NCBI RefSeq assembly: GCF_044904665.1
Contig: NZ_JADIKM010000003.1
Location: 186,001-250,000, forward strand
Origin: Dyella_A ginsengisoli
GTDB lineage: Bacteria; Pseudomonadota; Gammaproteobacteria; Xanthomonadales; Rhodanobacteraceae
DNA: 64,000 nt
Reading direction: 5' to 3'
A model generated the notes under the pieces. That model did no database searches. It was given only the letters and a program-made list of their open reading frames with translations, and was not told where the DNA came from. Positions 10,704-19,013 of this stretch are shown piece after piece (within the stretch, counting starts at the first letter, position 1; each line of letters begins with the position of its first letter). The position numbers were made by a program, and so were the translations under genes.

Positions 10704-10976
10704 ATGCCGAAATTCCTCATCGAGCGCGAGATCCCCGGTGCCGGCCAGCTCACCGCCGAGCAGCTCAAGGGCATCTCGCAGACTTCCTGCGGCGTGCTCA
10801 ACGCCATGGGTCCGCGCATCCAGTGGGTGCAGAGCTACGTCACCGACGACAAGGTCTACTGCATCTACATCGCTCCGGACGAAGCGACCGTGCGCGAGCA
10901 CGCGAAGCAGGGCGGCTTCCCCGCCAACAAAGTCACCCCGATCCACAGCGTGATCGACCCGACCACGGCGGAGTAG
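10704..10976 (+). CDS. DUF4242 (nickel-binding SCO4226-like) small protein
   Basis: A 90-residue protein (MPKFLIEREIPGAGQLTAEQL...VREHAKQGGFPANKVTPI) of the DUF4242 family. The characterised relative in Streptomyces (SCO4226) is a nickel-binding ferredoxin-like-fold homodimer. Typical family features seen are the leading FLIEREIPG strand, SYVTDDKVYCIYIAPDEATVREHA and the closing ANKVTPI...VIDP. The biological role is not known. AGGAG at 10689-10693 lies before ATG 10704. It is the second gene after SRPBCC and converges on the exported VOC gene (48 bases between stops). Confidence 0.85.
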   Translation: MPKFLIEREIPGAGQLTAEQLKGISQTSCGVLNAMGPRIQWVQSYVTDDKVYCIYIAPDEATVREHAKQGGFPANKVTPIHSVIDPTTAE

Positions 10977-11024
10977 GTTGCGCGGCGACGCGGACGTGGC
11001 GCGTCGAGCCGCGGTGCGGTGGTG

Positions 11025-11948
11025 TCAGCGCACCGGGCGGACGCGCGAACGCAGGTCGTGGATTTCCGCCACGTAGCCCCCGGGGAACTGCACGATGGCG
11101 CCGTGGCGGTCGGCTGCCTCGTATGGTCCGTACAGCACGCGCGCATCTTTGCCGCGCGCCTTGGCCAGCGTTTCGCCGAGGCTCTTCACTTCGTAACCGG
11201 TGACTTCATGGCCGAACGGATAGGGCAGGTGGCCGTCGGTCACCAGCACCTGCATGCGACCAAACGCCGAGCGGATGCGGATGCGCCGGTAGCGCTCGCC
11301 GGGCCGGCCGATTTCGCCGGCATCGGCCCGCCGGTTGTCGTCCACTACCTCGCCGTGGGCGAAGCGCACGAAGGCCTGCACGAAAGCGTCGGCGCGGTCC
11401 GGCGACACGTAGACCCGGTTCTCCGGCACGCTGTCCAGCGGCGCGTAGTGCGGGGCGGTGAAATGCCAGTACAGCTGCATCTTCACGCCACCCGGCCACT
11501 GGATCACCGCATCGATGCCGATGGGGTCCTTAAACGGTGCTACCACCACCTCCGCGCCGGCCGCGCGCGCCTCGCGGATCGCCTGGTCCATGTCGGTGAC
11601 GAGGTAGCCGGTGCGCTCCTGGCCGAACGGATACGGGATCGGCGTCTGGAACGCGAACGTCGACAGCGTGCCGGCCGGGGTCCACACGTACTGCAACGCG
11701 CTGCGGCTGGGTACCGGCAGCACGTTGGTCACGATGCGCGGGGACGGCTTGCCGCCGAAGGTGGCGGTGAAGCTGTCGACGAAGCGGTCGAAATCCGCCG
11801 GGGCGACGTAGACGTGCGTGGTGTCGTACTGGGGGGCGACCGCGACGCCGGCCTCCTGCGCAATCGCCGGACCGGCGCCGAGCGCGAGCAGCATGGCCAG
11901 TGCGGCGACGCGGCCGCGAAATCGATAAAAGGGGACGAGGAAGTTCAT
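11025..11948 (-). CDS. Exported two-domain VOC/glyoxalase-like protein
   Basis: The 307-residue protein opens with a signal peptide (MNFLVPFYRFRGRVAALAMLLALGAGPAIAQ, cleavage probably after AIA-Q near residue 31), so it should act in the periplasm. The mature part has two VOC-like halves: TTHVYVAPADFDRFVDSFTATFGG ... PVPFGQERTGYLVTDMDQAIREARAAG, and ENRVYVSPDRADAFVQAFV ... PYPFGHEVTGYEVKSLGETL ... VQFPGGYVAEIHDLR. A metal site is plausible but not provable. A GGAG site lies eight bases before ATG 11948. It is the last of a run of minus-strand genes, 24 bases after doxX-like. Export of a VOC protein is unusual. Confidence 0.82.
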   Translation of the reverse strand: MNFLVPFYRFRGRVAALAMLLALGAGPAIAQEAGVAVAPQYDTTHVYVAPADFDRFVDSFTATFGGKPSPRIVTNVLPVPSRSALQYVWTPAGTLSTFAFQTPIPYPFGQERTGYLVTDMDQAIREARAAGAEVVVAPFKDPIGIDAVIQWPGGVKMQLYWHFTAPHYAPLDSVPENRVYVSPDRADAFVQAFVRFAHGEVVDDNRRADAGEIGRPGERYRRIRIRSAFGRMQVLVTDGHLPYPFGHEVTGYEVKSLGETLAKARGKDARVLYGPYEAADRHGAIVQFPGGYVAEIHDLRSRVRPVR

Positions 11949-11972
11949 GGCGTGGCTCCGTGGCTGCACGAA

Positions 11973-12374
11973 TCAGGGACGAGCGCGGGCCGCGGCCGAT
12001 CGCGCCGTGGCACCCAGGGCCACCAGCACGAAACCACCGATCAGCCCGGCGTGCTCGAGAAAACTGTTGAGGTCGCGGAAGCGATCCATGCCGCTCTCGC
12101 GCCAGAACGGGTGACCGATCAGCGTGGCAGCGGCGGTGAACCCGGCCAGCGCAGCGGCGCCGGCGATCCGCCAGCGGCCGGAAGCGAACAGCACCAGCGC
12201 GGAGCCGGCCAGCTGGACGGCGATCGTGGCGATGGCGAAAAGCGCGGGCGGCTGCAGCCCGAAGTGCGCCTGCTCGGCGGTGGCGCCGGAGAAATCCACG
12301 AGCTTGCTGACCCCGCTGTACGCATACGCAAGGCACAGCCCGACGCGGGCGAGAAAGTCGAGTGTCGATCTCAC
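11973..12374 (-). CDS. DoxX-family integral membrane protein
   Basis: A 133-residue membrane protein with four hydrophobic helices, starting MRSTLDFLARVGLCLAYAYSGVSKLVDF, the typical DoxX first helix with the SGxxKLxDF pattern. DoxX proteins are quinone- or thiol-linked membrane proteins of uncertain reaction, often next to redox or detoxification genes. The GTG start at 12374 overlaps the stop of the XapX gene (four-base GTGA), which both fixes the start and implies translational coupling. A longer in-frame reading upstream is Arg-rich and lies over the XapX gene, so it is rejected. Confidence 0.85.
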   Translation of the reverse strand: MRSTLDFLARVGLCLAYAYSGVSKLVDFSGATAEQAHFGLQPPALFAIATIAVQLAGSALVLFASGRWRIAGAAALAGFTAAATLIGHPFWRESGMDRFRDLNSFLEHAGLIGGFVLVALGATARSAAARARP

Positions 12375-12670
12375 GAGCGTGCGTCCTCGCGCGCCGCCGC
12401 GGCGACGCGGCCGGGCTTGATGGCATCGAGCGCCGCGTTCTGCGGCAGCGTGCCGAACACATGCTCGCGGCATTCGGCGGCGACCTTGGACACGGTGAGC
12501 GGCTCACGGGACAACAGCCGCTTGGCGATCGGCACGATCTGCTCGCCCAGCAGGATGCCCAGCAGGCCGACCAACGCGATCATCGGCGGCGCCGGCGAGC
12601 GCACCTTGAACAGCGCGTAGATCACGCCCACCAGCAGGCCGAGGGCGAGCGAGACGAGATAGGGTTTCAT
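12371..12670 (-). CDS. XapX-domain membrane protein (DUF1427)
   Basis: The 99-residue product starts MKPYLVSLALGLLVGVIYALFKVRSPAPP, the defining XapX segment (a pair of membrane helices with VxSPAPP between), continues with MIALVGLLGILLGEQIVP and carries a soluble ~40-residue tail (CREHVFGTLPQ). XapX proteins are of unknown function and in proteobacteria are often found beside isochorismatase-like hydrolases and amidohydrolases, as here. AGGA precedes ATG 12670. Its stop overlaps the DoxX start by four bases. Confidence 0.85.
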   Translation of the reverse strand: MKPYLVSLALGLLVGVIYALFKVRSPAPPMIALVGLLGILLGEQIVPIAKRLLSREPLTVSKVAAECREHVFGTLPQNAALDAIKPGRVAAAAREDARS

Positions 12671-12742
12671 GGTTTGGCAAATCCTGTGGCGCAAGGGTGG
12701 CCGCCGACCGACGCGTGCGGCGCGCCGGTCGGCGGGCGGTGA

Positions 12743-13444
12743 TCACGCGTGCGCGGCGCCCGGGATCACGTAGTCCGGATGCTTCGTCGCCGGCGCGCCG
12801 TGCACCATGGTGTAGGCGTATTCCACGCCGATGCCGTAGGCGCCGCAGTGCGTCTTCACGATGTCCATCACCGCGTCGTAGGTGCCGCGATGCGCCCAGT
12901 CGCGCTGCCACTCCAGCATCACCGACAGCGCGGTGACCGGCTTGGCGCCGGCCTGGATCACCCGCTTCATCGCGTTGTCGTGCGACAGCGCGCTGATGTC
13001 CCCGCAGCAGTCCTCCGCGACGTGGATGTCGTAGCCGTCGTGGATCATCTGCACGGTCGGCAGCGCCACGCAGGTTTCCGTCCACAGGCCGGACATCACC
13101 ACCTTCTTGCGGCCGGTCTTCTCGACGGCGGCGACGAAACCGGCGTCGTCCCACGAGTTCATGCTGGAGCGCTCGATCACCGGATCGTTCGGATACACCG
13201 AGTAGATCTGCGGCCACATGTTGCCGCTGAATGCCTTGGTCTCCACTGTGGTGAGCACCACCGGCACGCCGAACACCTTGGCCGCCTTGGCCAGGATCAG
13301 GTTGTTGTTGATGATCGCCTGGCGGTCATGGCTGGACACGCCGAACAGCATCTGCGGTTGCAGGTCGATCAGCGTGACGACGCAGTTGTCGGGCGTGAGC
13401 AGGCCCTTTTCGCTGAGCTTGGGACGGTGGGTGGTCGAGGACAT
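12743..13444 (-). CDS. Isochorismatase-like cysteine hydrolase (YcaC type)
   Basis: A 233-residue cytoplasmic hydrolase of the isochorismatase fold. The Asp-Lys-Cys triad is visible: Asp in VVTLIDLQPQM (about residue 26), Lys in VVLTTVETKAFSG (about 90) and Cys in VMSGLWTETCVALPTVQ (about 129), with the cis-peptide region just before it. This pattern and the SMNSWDD segment match YcaC-like octameric hydrolases, whose natural substrate is unknown; amidase or hydrazide cleavage is likely. The C-terminal ~50 residues (GAYGIGVEYAYTMV) are typical of this subgroup. It sits 72 bases upstream of xapX in the same orientation. Confidence 0.88.
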   Translation of the reverse strand: MSSTTHRPKLSEKGLLTPDNCVVTLIDLQPQMLFGVSSHDRQAIINNNLILAKAAKVFGVPVVLTTVETKAFSGNMWPQIYSVYPNDPVIERSSMNSWDDAGFVAAVEKTGRKKVVMSGLWTETCVALPTVQMIHDGYDIHVAEDCCGDISALSHDNAMKRVIQAGAKPVTALSVMLEWQRDWAHRGTYDAVMDIVKTHCGAYGIGVEYAYTMVHGAPATKHPDYVIPGAAHA

Positions 13445-13588
13445 GGGCAGGTTCTCCGTGCGCCGTGGATGGAGGCAGATGGGGTTGCTGCGCAGTGCTG
13501 CGCGCGATGGCTCACATGGTGTCGGTGCCGGCGTGGGACGGATTGGACGAGCGTGCCGATTTGTCACGCACGTGGATCGCCGCCGTCA

Positions 13589-14332
13589 TCATTCGTGCGT
13601 CGTTGCCCTGGCTGCCGATGCGGCGCGCGCGCCGGCGAGCACGGCCGGCGTCGTGGCGAGCAGTGCCGCACAGGCCACCGCCAGCGCGTGGAAATGCAGC
13701 CATGCGGTCATCGGCGCGGCCACCGCGGCACCGACGAAGAAGCCGGCCACGCCCGGCGCCATCAGTCGCATGCGCGCACTGGTTTCGGCGCGTGCGCCCG
13801 GCTGGCCGCGCAGGCATGCGACGGTCCAGCCAACCAGATCGATCGACGACTGCGTGAGGTTGCCGGTCATCACCGTGGTCGGCAGGCGCTGCAGGCCGGT
13901 CAGGCGCGGCAGCGCGTTCTGCACCGCCAGCGCGGCCACGCCCAGCACGGCGACCGGGATCACCGTCGAGGTGGTGGCAAGCGGAAAACCGGCGTGGGCC
14001 GTCATGGCGACGCCGGCCACCCAGAACGCCACCAGCAGCACGAATTGAAGCGCCATGAAGGCGCCGATCATGCGCGTCGACGGATGCCCGGCGAACAGGC
14101 GGCTGCGCGCCAGCAGCGCCACCAGCCCCACCATCGCCATGAACACCGGAATCATCACCAGGTTCGCCACGGCGAGGTTGTCGCCCTGTCCGCTGAGATG
14201 GGCCGCGGCCAGCACCATGTTGCCGGTGACGTGGGCGGTGAACAGCCCGCTCATGGCGATGAAGCTCAGCGTGTCGGCGTAGCCGGCGACGAAGCTCAGG
14301 CCGAATTGTTCGATGGTCAGGGCATGGCGCAT
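13589..14332 (-). CDS. DUF1275 (YoaK-like) membrane protein
   Basis: A 247-residue inner-membrane protein with about six helices. The N-terminus (LSFVAGYADTLSFIAMSGLFTAHVTGNMVLAA) carries the family signature: GYxDxxxF, then FxxxxTGN. A second TGN signature, TVMTGNLTQSSIDLVG, follows near residue 160. Members are putative transporters with no proven substrate. Gene neighbours (barrel protein 44 bases upstream, hydrolase 144 bases downstream) place it within the accessory minus-strand run, where it could move a substrate or product across the inner membrane; that is inference. Confidence 0.87.
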   Translation of the reverse strand: MRHALTIEQFGLSFVAGYADTLSFIAMSGLFTAHVTGNMVLAAAHLSGQGDNLAVANLVMIPVFMAMVGLVALLARSRLFAGHPSTRMIGAFMALQFVLLVAFWVAGVAMTAHAGFPLATTSTVIPVAVLGVAALAVQNALPRLTGLQRLPTTVMTGNLTQSSIDLVGWTVACLRGQPGARAETSARMRLMAPGVAGFFVGAAVAAPMTAWLHFHALAVACAALLATTPAVLAGARAASAARATTHE

Positions 14333-14376
14333 GGGGGATAACCTCGGGTGGATAGGACGGAAAGGACCGTGGGCGC

Positions 14377-15831
14377 TCACCATCCGAAGCTGAGTTCCAG
14401 TTCCAGATAGTCGGCATCGTGTCCACCGGCCTGGCGGATCGCTGGGGCGACGCGGTAATGCACCCATTCCAGGTCGGTGTGGAGCTGGTGGCTGACGCGG
14501 TAGTCCAGTCGCAGCTGGGTGTAGCTGCCGGTGCGCCGGCCACCGTGCCCGGCGGTGCCCGGAACCGGTACGTCCGGTTGCAGATACACCGCATCGGCGG
14601 TGGTCTGCCGCCACTGCCAGCCGACCGCGGCCAGTACGTCCAGGCGAGCGGTGGGATGCACGGTGATCGAGGGCTTCACGTGCAGCAGGTTGGCGTAGCC
14701 GGTGTAGCCGCCGAGGGTGAAGTAGTAGCCGTTGGGAAACAGCGGATTGAAGCTGCCGAGGCGACCGTCGCCGGCGTGCCGGTCGCCGGAGGCGCTGTCC
14801 AGCTGCAGGCCCAGGCGCGGTGTCCAGGCGGGTTGGTCCCACGTGTAGCCCAGCCGCGCGCCGGTGGCCCAGGCGCGCACGGCTTTGGTGCCGACGCGCC
14901 CGGTCTGGCGCATGGCCTCGAGGTCCCAGTCCAGGCCGCCGCGCTGGCCGGCGTAGCGCAGGTCGAGGATGTCGCGCCGCTCGTCGCCGGACACGCCGGG
15001 GAAGTGCGCGTCGTCGCGGCGGTAGTGCGCCACGTAGGCGGCCAGATCGCCCGGCCCGACCCGCTGGCGTTCGACGCGAAATCCGCCGAAGCGCAGGTGG
15101 CCGTTGGAGTAGTCGTCGAAGGTGCGCGCGCTGCGGTACTGCACCGGCTGGCTGGCGAAGCTGATGACTCGCCACGGTCCGCGCTCCCAGTTCAGCCACA
15201 GCGCGTCGAACGCCTGGCGCACGTTGGGGCCGTCGCGCACGGCGACGAAGCGCTGCAGGTCGAAGCCCATTTCCTGCCGGCCCGCGCGCAGCTTCCAGGT
15301 GCCGCCGCCCGCCGGTCCGTTGAGCGCGACGAAGGCCTGGCGAAGATCGAGCCGGTTGGCATCGGCCGGGCCGACCCGGGCAGCGCCGGCGGTGCGGGCA
15401 TCCTCCAGCTGGGTGAAGACCTGCACGTGCGGTCCCCAGCGCAGGTCGGCGTGCAGCTGTGCGCGCTGCAGCAGGCGGCTGTCGGCGGAGCGGTGCGCGG
15501 TGCCGAAGCCGGCCGCGTCGTTGGATTCGAAACGCTCGCGCAGGTTGGCGCCGAGCGAAAGATAGCGGTCGGGTGAGCCACCCAGCGGCAGGTACTTCAG
15601 GCGGTCCAGCGGTTGCGTGCGCAGCGCCGGATCGGCCAGCACCGACCAGTCTTCCTGCCAGCGGTGGAAGGCGATCGCCGGGCGTGCCGGGGCAGCGGTC
15701 TGCGATGCGGAGAGCGCGTCGGCGAACGTGGCCTCGGCGACGGTGAGCCCGGCCGCGCAGGCCAGCCCGCACGCGAGTGCGCGGCACGCCGACGCCGGAC
15801 GGACACGACGACGGGCGGACAACCACCGCAT
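14377..15831 (-). CDS. Alginate-export-family outer-membrane beta-barrel protein
   Basis: A 484-residue precursor with a signal peptide (ACRALACGLACAAGLTVAEATFADA, about residues 13-37). The mature part has the repeated amphipathic strands of an 18-strand type barrel: SLGANLRERFESND, LLQRAQLHADLRWGPHVQVFTQLEDA, TWKLRAGRQEMGF, DLRYAGQRGGLDWDLEAMRQTG, and ends in an aromatic residue (LELELSFGW), the normal outer-membrane sorting signal. It matches AlgE-like 'alginate export' barrels, which in non-alginate genomes are general solute channels; no alginate genes are here. Its ATG overlaps the amidohydrolase stop by one base, so the two are translated together, suggesting a channel for the amidohydrolase substrate. 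Confidence 0.85.
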   Translation of the reverse strand: MRWLSARRRVRPASACRALACGLACAAGLTVAEATFADALSASQTAAPARPAIAFHRWQEDWSVLADPALRTQPLDRLKYLPLGGSPDRYLSLGANLRERFESNDAAGFGTAHRSADSRLLQRAQLHADLRWGPHVQVFTQLEDARTAGAARVGPADANRLDLRQAFVALNGPAGGGTWKLRAGRQEMGFDLQRFVAVRDGPNVRQAFDALWLNWERGPWRVISFASQPVQYRSARTFDDYSNGHLRFGGFRVERQRVGPGDLAAYVAHYRRDDAHFPGVSGDERRDILDLRYAGQRGGLDWDLEAMRQTGRVGTKAVRAWATGARLGYTWDQPAWTPRLGLQLDSASGDRHAGDGRLGSFNPLFPNGYYFTLGGYTGYANLLHVKPSITVHPTARLDVLAAVGWQWRQTTADAVYLQPDVPVPGTAGHGGRRTGSYTQLRLDYRVSHQLHTDLEWVHYRVAPAIRQAGGHDADYLELELSFGW

Positions 15832-17690
15832 CAGAACGCGAAGCAGGCGCAGCCGAGCGAGCCCCAGAAGCCGCGCAGATCTGCGCTCGGCGCCTGGTGC
15901 CGGGCCGCGTGCCCGCCGCAATGCACGTGGCACCCCGACGCGCTGTCGTGCGCGTGGCGATGGGCGCCGGCAAACGCGGCGCGCGCCTGCGCCAGCGTGC
16001 CGCCCTGGTAGCCGCCAAACGCGCGCACCGGCGACCAGTCCGGCATCGGCCGCGGCAGGGTGGGCGCAAAGCCACCGAACTCGCCGTCGCCGTGCACCAC
16101 CTTGCCGCCCACCACGGTGAGCACGCTGGCGATGTCGGGGATGGCTGCGTCCGGCACGCTGAAATAGTCGGCCGACAGCAGGCAGAAGTCCGCCAGCTGG
16201 CCGACGATCAGCCGGCCCTTGTGGTCATGGTCATGCGAGAACCAGGCGCTGCCGTGGGTCCACAGGCGCAGCGCCTGCTCGCGGTCGAGCAGGTTGCTTT
16301 CGTCGTAAAGGGCCAGGCCGCCGACCGTGCGGCCGGTGACCATCCAGTGCAGTGCCACCCACGGGTTGTAGCTGGCCACGCGGGTGGCGTCGGTGCCGCC
16401 GCCCACCGGCACGCCCGCTTCCAGCATGCGGCGGATCGGCGGCGTGCGCCGCGCCGCCGCCACACCGTAGCGCTCCACGAACGCCTCGCCCTGGTAGGCC
16501 ATGCGGTGCTGCGTGGCGATGCCGCCGCCCAGCGCGCGCACGCGGTCGATATTGCGGTCGGTGATGGTCTCGGCGTGGTCGATGATCCAGTGCAGGCCGT
16601 CGAACGGGATCTCGCGGTTGACCTGCTCGTAGACGTCGAGCACGCGGCTGATGCTCTCGTCGTAGGTGGCGTGGATGCGGAACGGCCAGCGGTTGCGCAC
16701 CAGCAGCCGAACCACGTCGTCCAGCTCGCCTTCCATGCCCTGGGGCAGCTCGGGCCGCGGCTCCACGAAATCCTCGAAGTCGGCGGCGGAAAACACCAGC
16801 ATCTCGCCGGCACCGTTGTGGCGCAGCATGTCGTCACCCTGGCGCGGCACGAGCAGCTTGGTCCAGCGGTCGAAGTCCTCCAGCTCGCCGCCCTTCTTCT
16901 GGGTGAACAGGTTGTAGGCGATGCGCACGGTGAGTTCGCCGTCGGCGTGCAGCTTCTGCACGATGGCGTAGTCGTCGGGATAGTTCTGGAAGCCGCCGCC
17001 GGCGTCGATCACCGAGGTGATGCCGAGCCGGTTGAGCTCGCGCATGAAGTGCCGGGTGGAGTTGAGCTGGTACTCCGGCGGCAGCTTCGGCCCCATCGCC
17101 AGCGTCGCGTAGAGGATCATCGCGTTGGGCTTGGCCAGCAGCAGGCCGGTGGGGTTGCCGTTCTTGTCGCGCTCGATCCGTCCGCCGGGCGGGTCCGGAG
17201 TGTCCTTGGTATAGCCGCAGGCGCGCAGCGCGGCACGGTTGAGCAGGGCGCGGTCGTACAGGTGCAGGATGAACACCGGGGTGTCCGGGGCGGCGGCGTT
17301 GATCTCGTCCAGCGTGGGCAGGCGCTTCTCGACGAACTGCGTGGCGCTGAAGCCGCCCACCACGCGCACCCACTGCGGCGCCGGCGTGCGGGCGACCTGG
17401 GCGCGCAGCATCGCCATCGCGTCGGCCAGCGTGTTCACCCCATCCCAGCGCAGCTCAAGGTTGTAGTTGAGGCCGCCGCGGATCAGGTGGGTGTGGCTGT
17501 CGTTGAGGCCGGGAATCAGCCGGCGGCCCTGCGCGTCGATCACCTGCGTATGCGCCGACAGTTGCGCCATCACCGTCGACTCGTCACCGATGGCGACGAT
17601 CACGCCGTCGCTCACCGCCAGGGCGGTGGCATCGGGCAGGCCGGGATCGAGCGTGGTGATGCGCGCGTTGCGGACGATCAGATCGGACAT
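15831..17690 (-). CDS. YtcJ-type amidohydrolase with His/Cys-rich tail
   Basis: A 619-residue metal-dependent amidohydrolase of the YtcJ branch. Seen are the N-terminal small beta domain (MSDLIVRNARITTLDPG), the metal motif PGLNDSHTHLIRGG (about residues 60-73), IIDHAETITDRN, the GGGTDATR Asp segment near residue 450, and the C-terminal beta-strand return LIVGQLADFCLLSADYF. Relatives hydrolyse amides, carbamates or formamides; the substrate here is unknown. After the normal end, a tail rich in His and Cys (HRHAHD, CHVHCGGHAARH, CACFAF) adds about 45 residues, perhaps a metal-loading segment. GGAG seven bases before ATG 17690 fixes the start. The stop overlaps the barrel-protein start. Confidence 0.88.
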   Translation of the reverse strand: MSDLIVRNARITTLDPGLPDATALAVSDGVIVAIGDESTVMAQLSAHTQVIDAQGRRLIPGLNDSHTHLIRGGLNYNLELRWDGVNTLADAMAMLRAQVARTPAPQWVRVVGGFSATQFVEKRLPTLDEINAAAPDTPVFILHLYDRALLNRAALRACGYTKDTPDPPGGRIERDKNGNPTGLLLAKPNAMILYATLAMGPKLPPEYQLNSTRHFMRELNRLGITSVIDAGGGFQNYPDDYAIVQKLHADGELTVRIAYNLFTQKKGGELEDFDRWTKLLVPRQGDDMLRHNGAGEMLVFSAADFEDFVEPRPELPQGMEGELDDVVRLLVRNRWPFRIHATYDESISRVLDVYEQVNREIPFDGLHWIIDHAETITDRNIDRVRALGGGIATQHRMAYQGEAFVERYGVAAARRTPPIRRMLEAGVPVGGGTDATRVASYNPWVALHWMVTGRTVGGLALYDESNLLDREQALRLWTHGSAWFSHDHDHKGRLIVGQLADFCLLSADYFSVPDAAIPDIASVLTVVGGKVVHGDGEFGGFAPTLPRPMPDWSPVRAFGGYQGGTLAQARAAFAGAHRHAHDSASGCHVHCGGHAARHQAPSADLRGFWGSLGCACFAF

Positions 17691-17775
17691 GGGGAACTCC
17701 GTGGGCGAGTGCATCGCGTGGGTCGTCTTCCACGATGTCACGCCAGTGCATGGCGGGGCTTGCACCGTGTTGCGG

Positions 17776-18255
17776 TCAGCCGGCGCGTCGTTGAGCCTTT
17801 TCGCGGTGCGCGACGAAGCGGCACGGCGGCCAGCCGGTGATGCGCCGGAACGAGCGGGTGAAGTGGCTCTGGTCGCAGAAACCCAGCGTGGCCGCGATGC
17901 TGGCCACCGACTGCTCGCGCCGCGCGAGCAGCGTCTTGGCGTATTCCACGCGTTCGCGCATCACGTATTCCATCGGGCTGACGCCGAAGCTCAGGCGGAA
18001 CATGCGGGCGAAGTGGAAGCGGCTCATGCATGCCGCGTTGGCCAGGTCGCTGAGGGTGAAGCGTTCGGCCAGGTTGTGCTGCAGGAAGGTCTGCACGCGC
18101 TGCATCGCTGCGCTGTTGAGCCCGCGTGTCGCGGTTTCCTCGCCGCCACGCGCCCCGTCGAGCTGAGGCGCAGGCGCCGTGTTCCATGCGGCGGGACTGT
18201 CGGTCGCGTGGCCGTCTTCATCGAACGGGCTGCTGCGGAACGATGCGTAGTCCAT
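17776..18255 (-). CDS. AraC-family transcriptional regulator, short form
   Basis: The 159-residue protein is essentially a lone AraC DNA-binding domain: two helix-turn-helix units, FTLSDLANAACMSRFHFARMFRLSFGVSPMEYV and SVASIAATLGFCDQSHFTRSFRRITGWPPCRF, preceded by about 55 residues of low-complexity linker and no recognisable sensor domain. That is like SoxS/MarA-sized or N-terminally reduced regulators. ATG 18255 is the best start; a longer frame to 18462 adds only Arg-rich sequence. It lies 85 bases upstream of the amidohydrolase in the same direction, so it probably controls that gene set; the effector is unknown. Confidence 0.85.
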   Translation of the reverse strand: MDYASFRSSPFDEDGHATDSPAAWNTAPAPQLDGARGGEETATRGLNSAAMQRVQTFLQHNLAERFTLSDLANAACMSRFHFARMFRLSFGVSPMEYVMRERVEYAKTLLARREQSVASIAATLGFCDQSHFTRSFRRITGWPPCRFVAHREKAQRRAG

Positions 18256-18504
18256 GGTGCGTACCCCTGGGCGTGGTCGGCGCGTTGCGCCGGAGGCGGG
18301 AGCGGGAACGTCCGTGCTCCCGACTCCGTGTTCCCGACGCACAGATTGGTCGGCATGGCGCCGACGCGGCAGCCCTATTCGCGTAGCGATGCACTCACTC
18401 GATCGGGTGATGGCAGCGGCGGCGGGCGGCGTGGTGGCATGGCGCCGGCACCCGCCGTGCATGCGTCGGCGTGCGCCGCGGCGCAGCCCGCTCTGATGCC
18501 GAGC

Positions 18505-18864
18505 TCAGGGCTCGTCGTCGTCCTGCATGACCACGAGCCGGCGCCCGTAGATGCGCGCGTCGAGCGAGTAGGCGCCGGGACCAAGCAGGAACAGTGCAAG
18601 TGCGTTGAGCATCGCCAGCGCGCAGATCCACGCGTCCAGGCCATCGGCACGGCGCAAGGCGGCGCCGCTGGCGAGCAAGGCCAGTACGCTGGCGATCGGT
18701 GCCAGCAGCCCCAATCCCAGCGCGATGGCCACCGCGGCGACCGCCGGCAGCAGCCACGGCAGGGCCAGCGCGCGGCCCGCCGCGTCAGCTTCGACCAGCG
18801 TGGCGACCGCCAGCGCCACGCGCACCAGGGCCAGGCCGATGCCGGGCCGTCCGTCAGGAAACAT
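18505..18864 (-). CDS. Small DoxX-like integral membrane protein
   Basis: A 119-residue membrane protein with about four helices (GLALVRVALAVATLV, LPWLLPAVAAVAIALGLGLLAPIA, VLALLASGAALRRADG, WICALAMLNALALFLLGPGAY) and a conserved-looking end, YSLDARIYGRRLVVM, as in DoxX-like proteins. Function is unknown. ATG 18864 (MFPDGRPG) gives a compact membrane protein; an extension to 18972 is possible. It is the first gene of the minus-strand run and faces the sensor-kinase gene across 149 bases that contain a strong palindrome. Confidence 0.68.
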   Translation of the reverse strand: MFPDGRPGIGLALVRVALAVATLVEADAAGRALALPWLLPAVAAVAIALGLGLLAPIASVLALLASGAALRRADGLDAWICALAMLNALALFLLGPGAYSLDARIYGRRLVVMQDDDEP

Positions 18865-18939
18865 GGTGTAGAGGCGTTGCACGTTGACGAGGCTAGCCAG
18901 CGTGCGGCGAGCGGTAAATCCGCAAGGGGTAGGCCGCCG

Positions 18940-18957
18940 CTCCCCCATTTGGGGGAG
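18940..18957. promoter_or_regulatory. Palindromic candidate operator between divergent units
   Basis: CTCCCCCA (18940-18947) and TGGGGGAG (18950-18957) form a perfect 8+8 inverted repeat around TT. It lies in the 149-base gap between the DoxX-like gene (minus) and the sensor-kinase gene (plus), 57 bases before the kinase start. Size and symmetry fit a dimeric regulator such as the LuxR-type response regulator encoded two genes on. It is not followed by a T run, so a terminator is less likely. Confidence 0.45.
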
Positions 18958-19013
18958 GCCCTGTCGCGGCAATCGACCTATCTAGTGGGTTTGCGTGGCG
19001 TGGTGCGAACAAC

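Noticed and set aside
14377..15831. Alginate biosynthesis locus
   Set aside because: Only the barrel protein matches; no algD, alg8 or other alginate genes are nearby, so the family name is not taken as function.
13589..16075. An 828-codon minus-strand frame joining DUF1275 with sequence to 16075
   Set aside because: Only the last 247 codons encode the membrane protein; the rest is the Arg-rich shadow of the barrel-protein gene in another frame.
15777..17840. A 687-codon plus-strand frame opposite the amidohydrolase
   Set aside because: It is the antisense of a well-supported gene, is rich in His/Arg/Val-Gln runs and matches no family.
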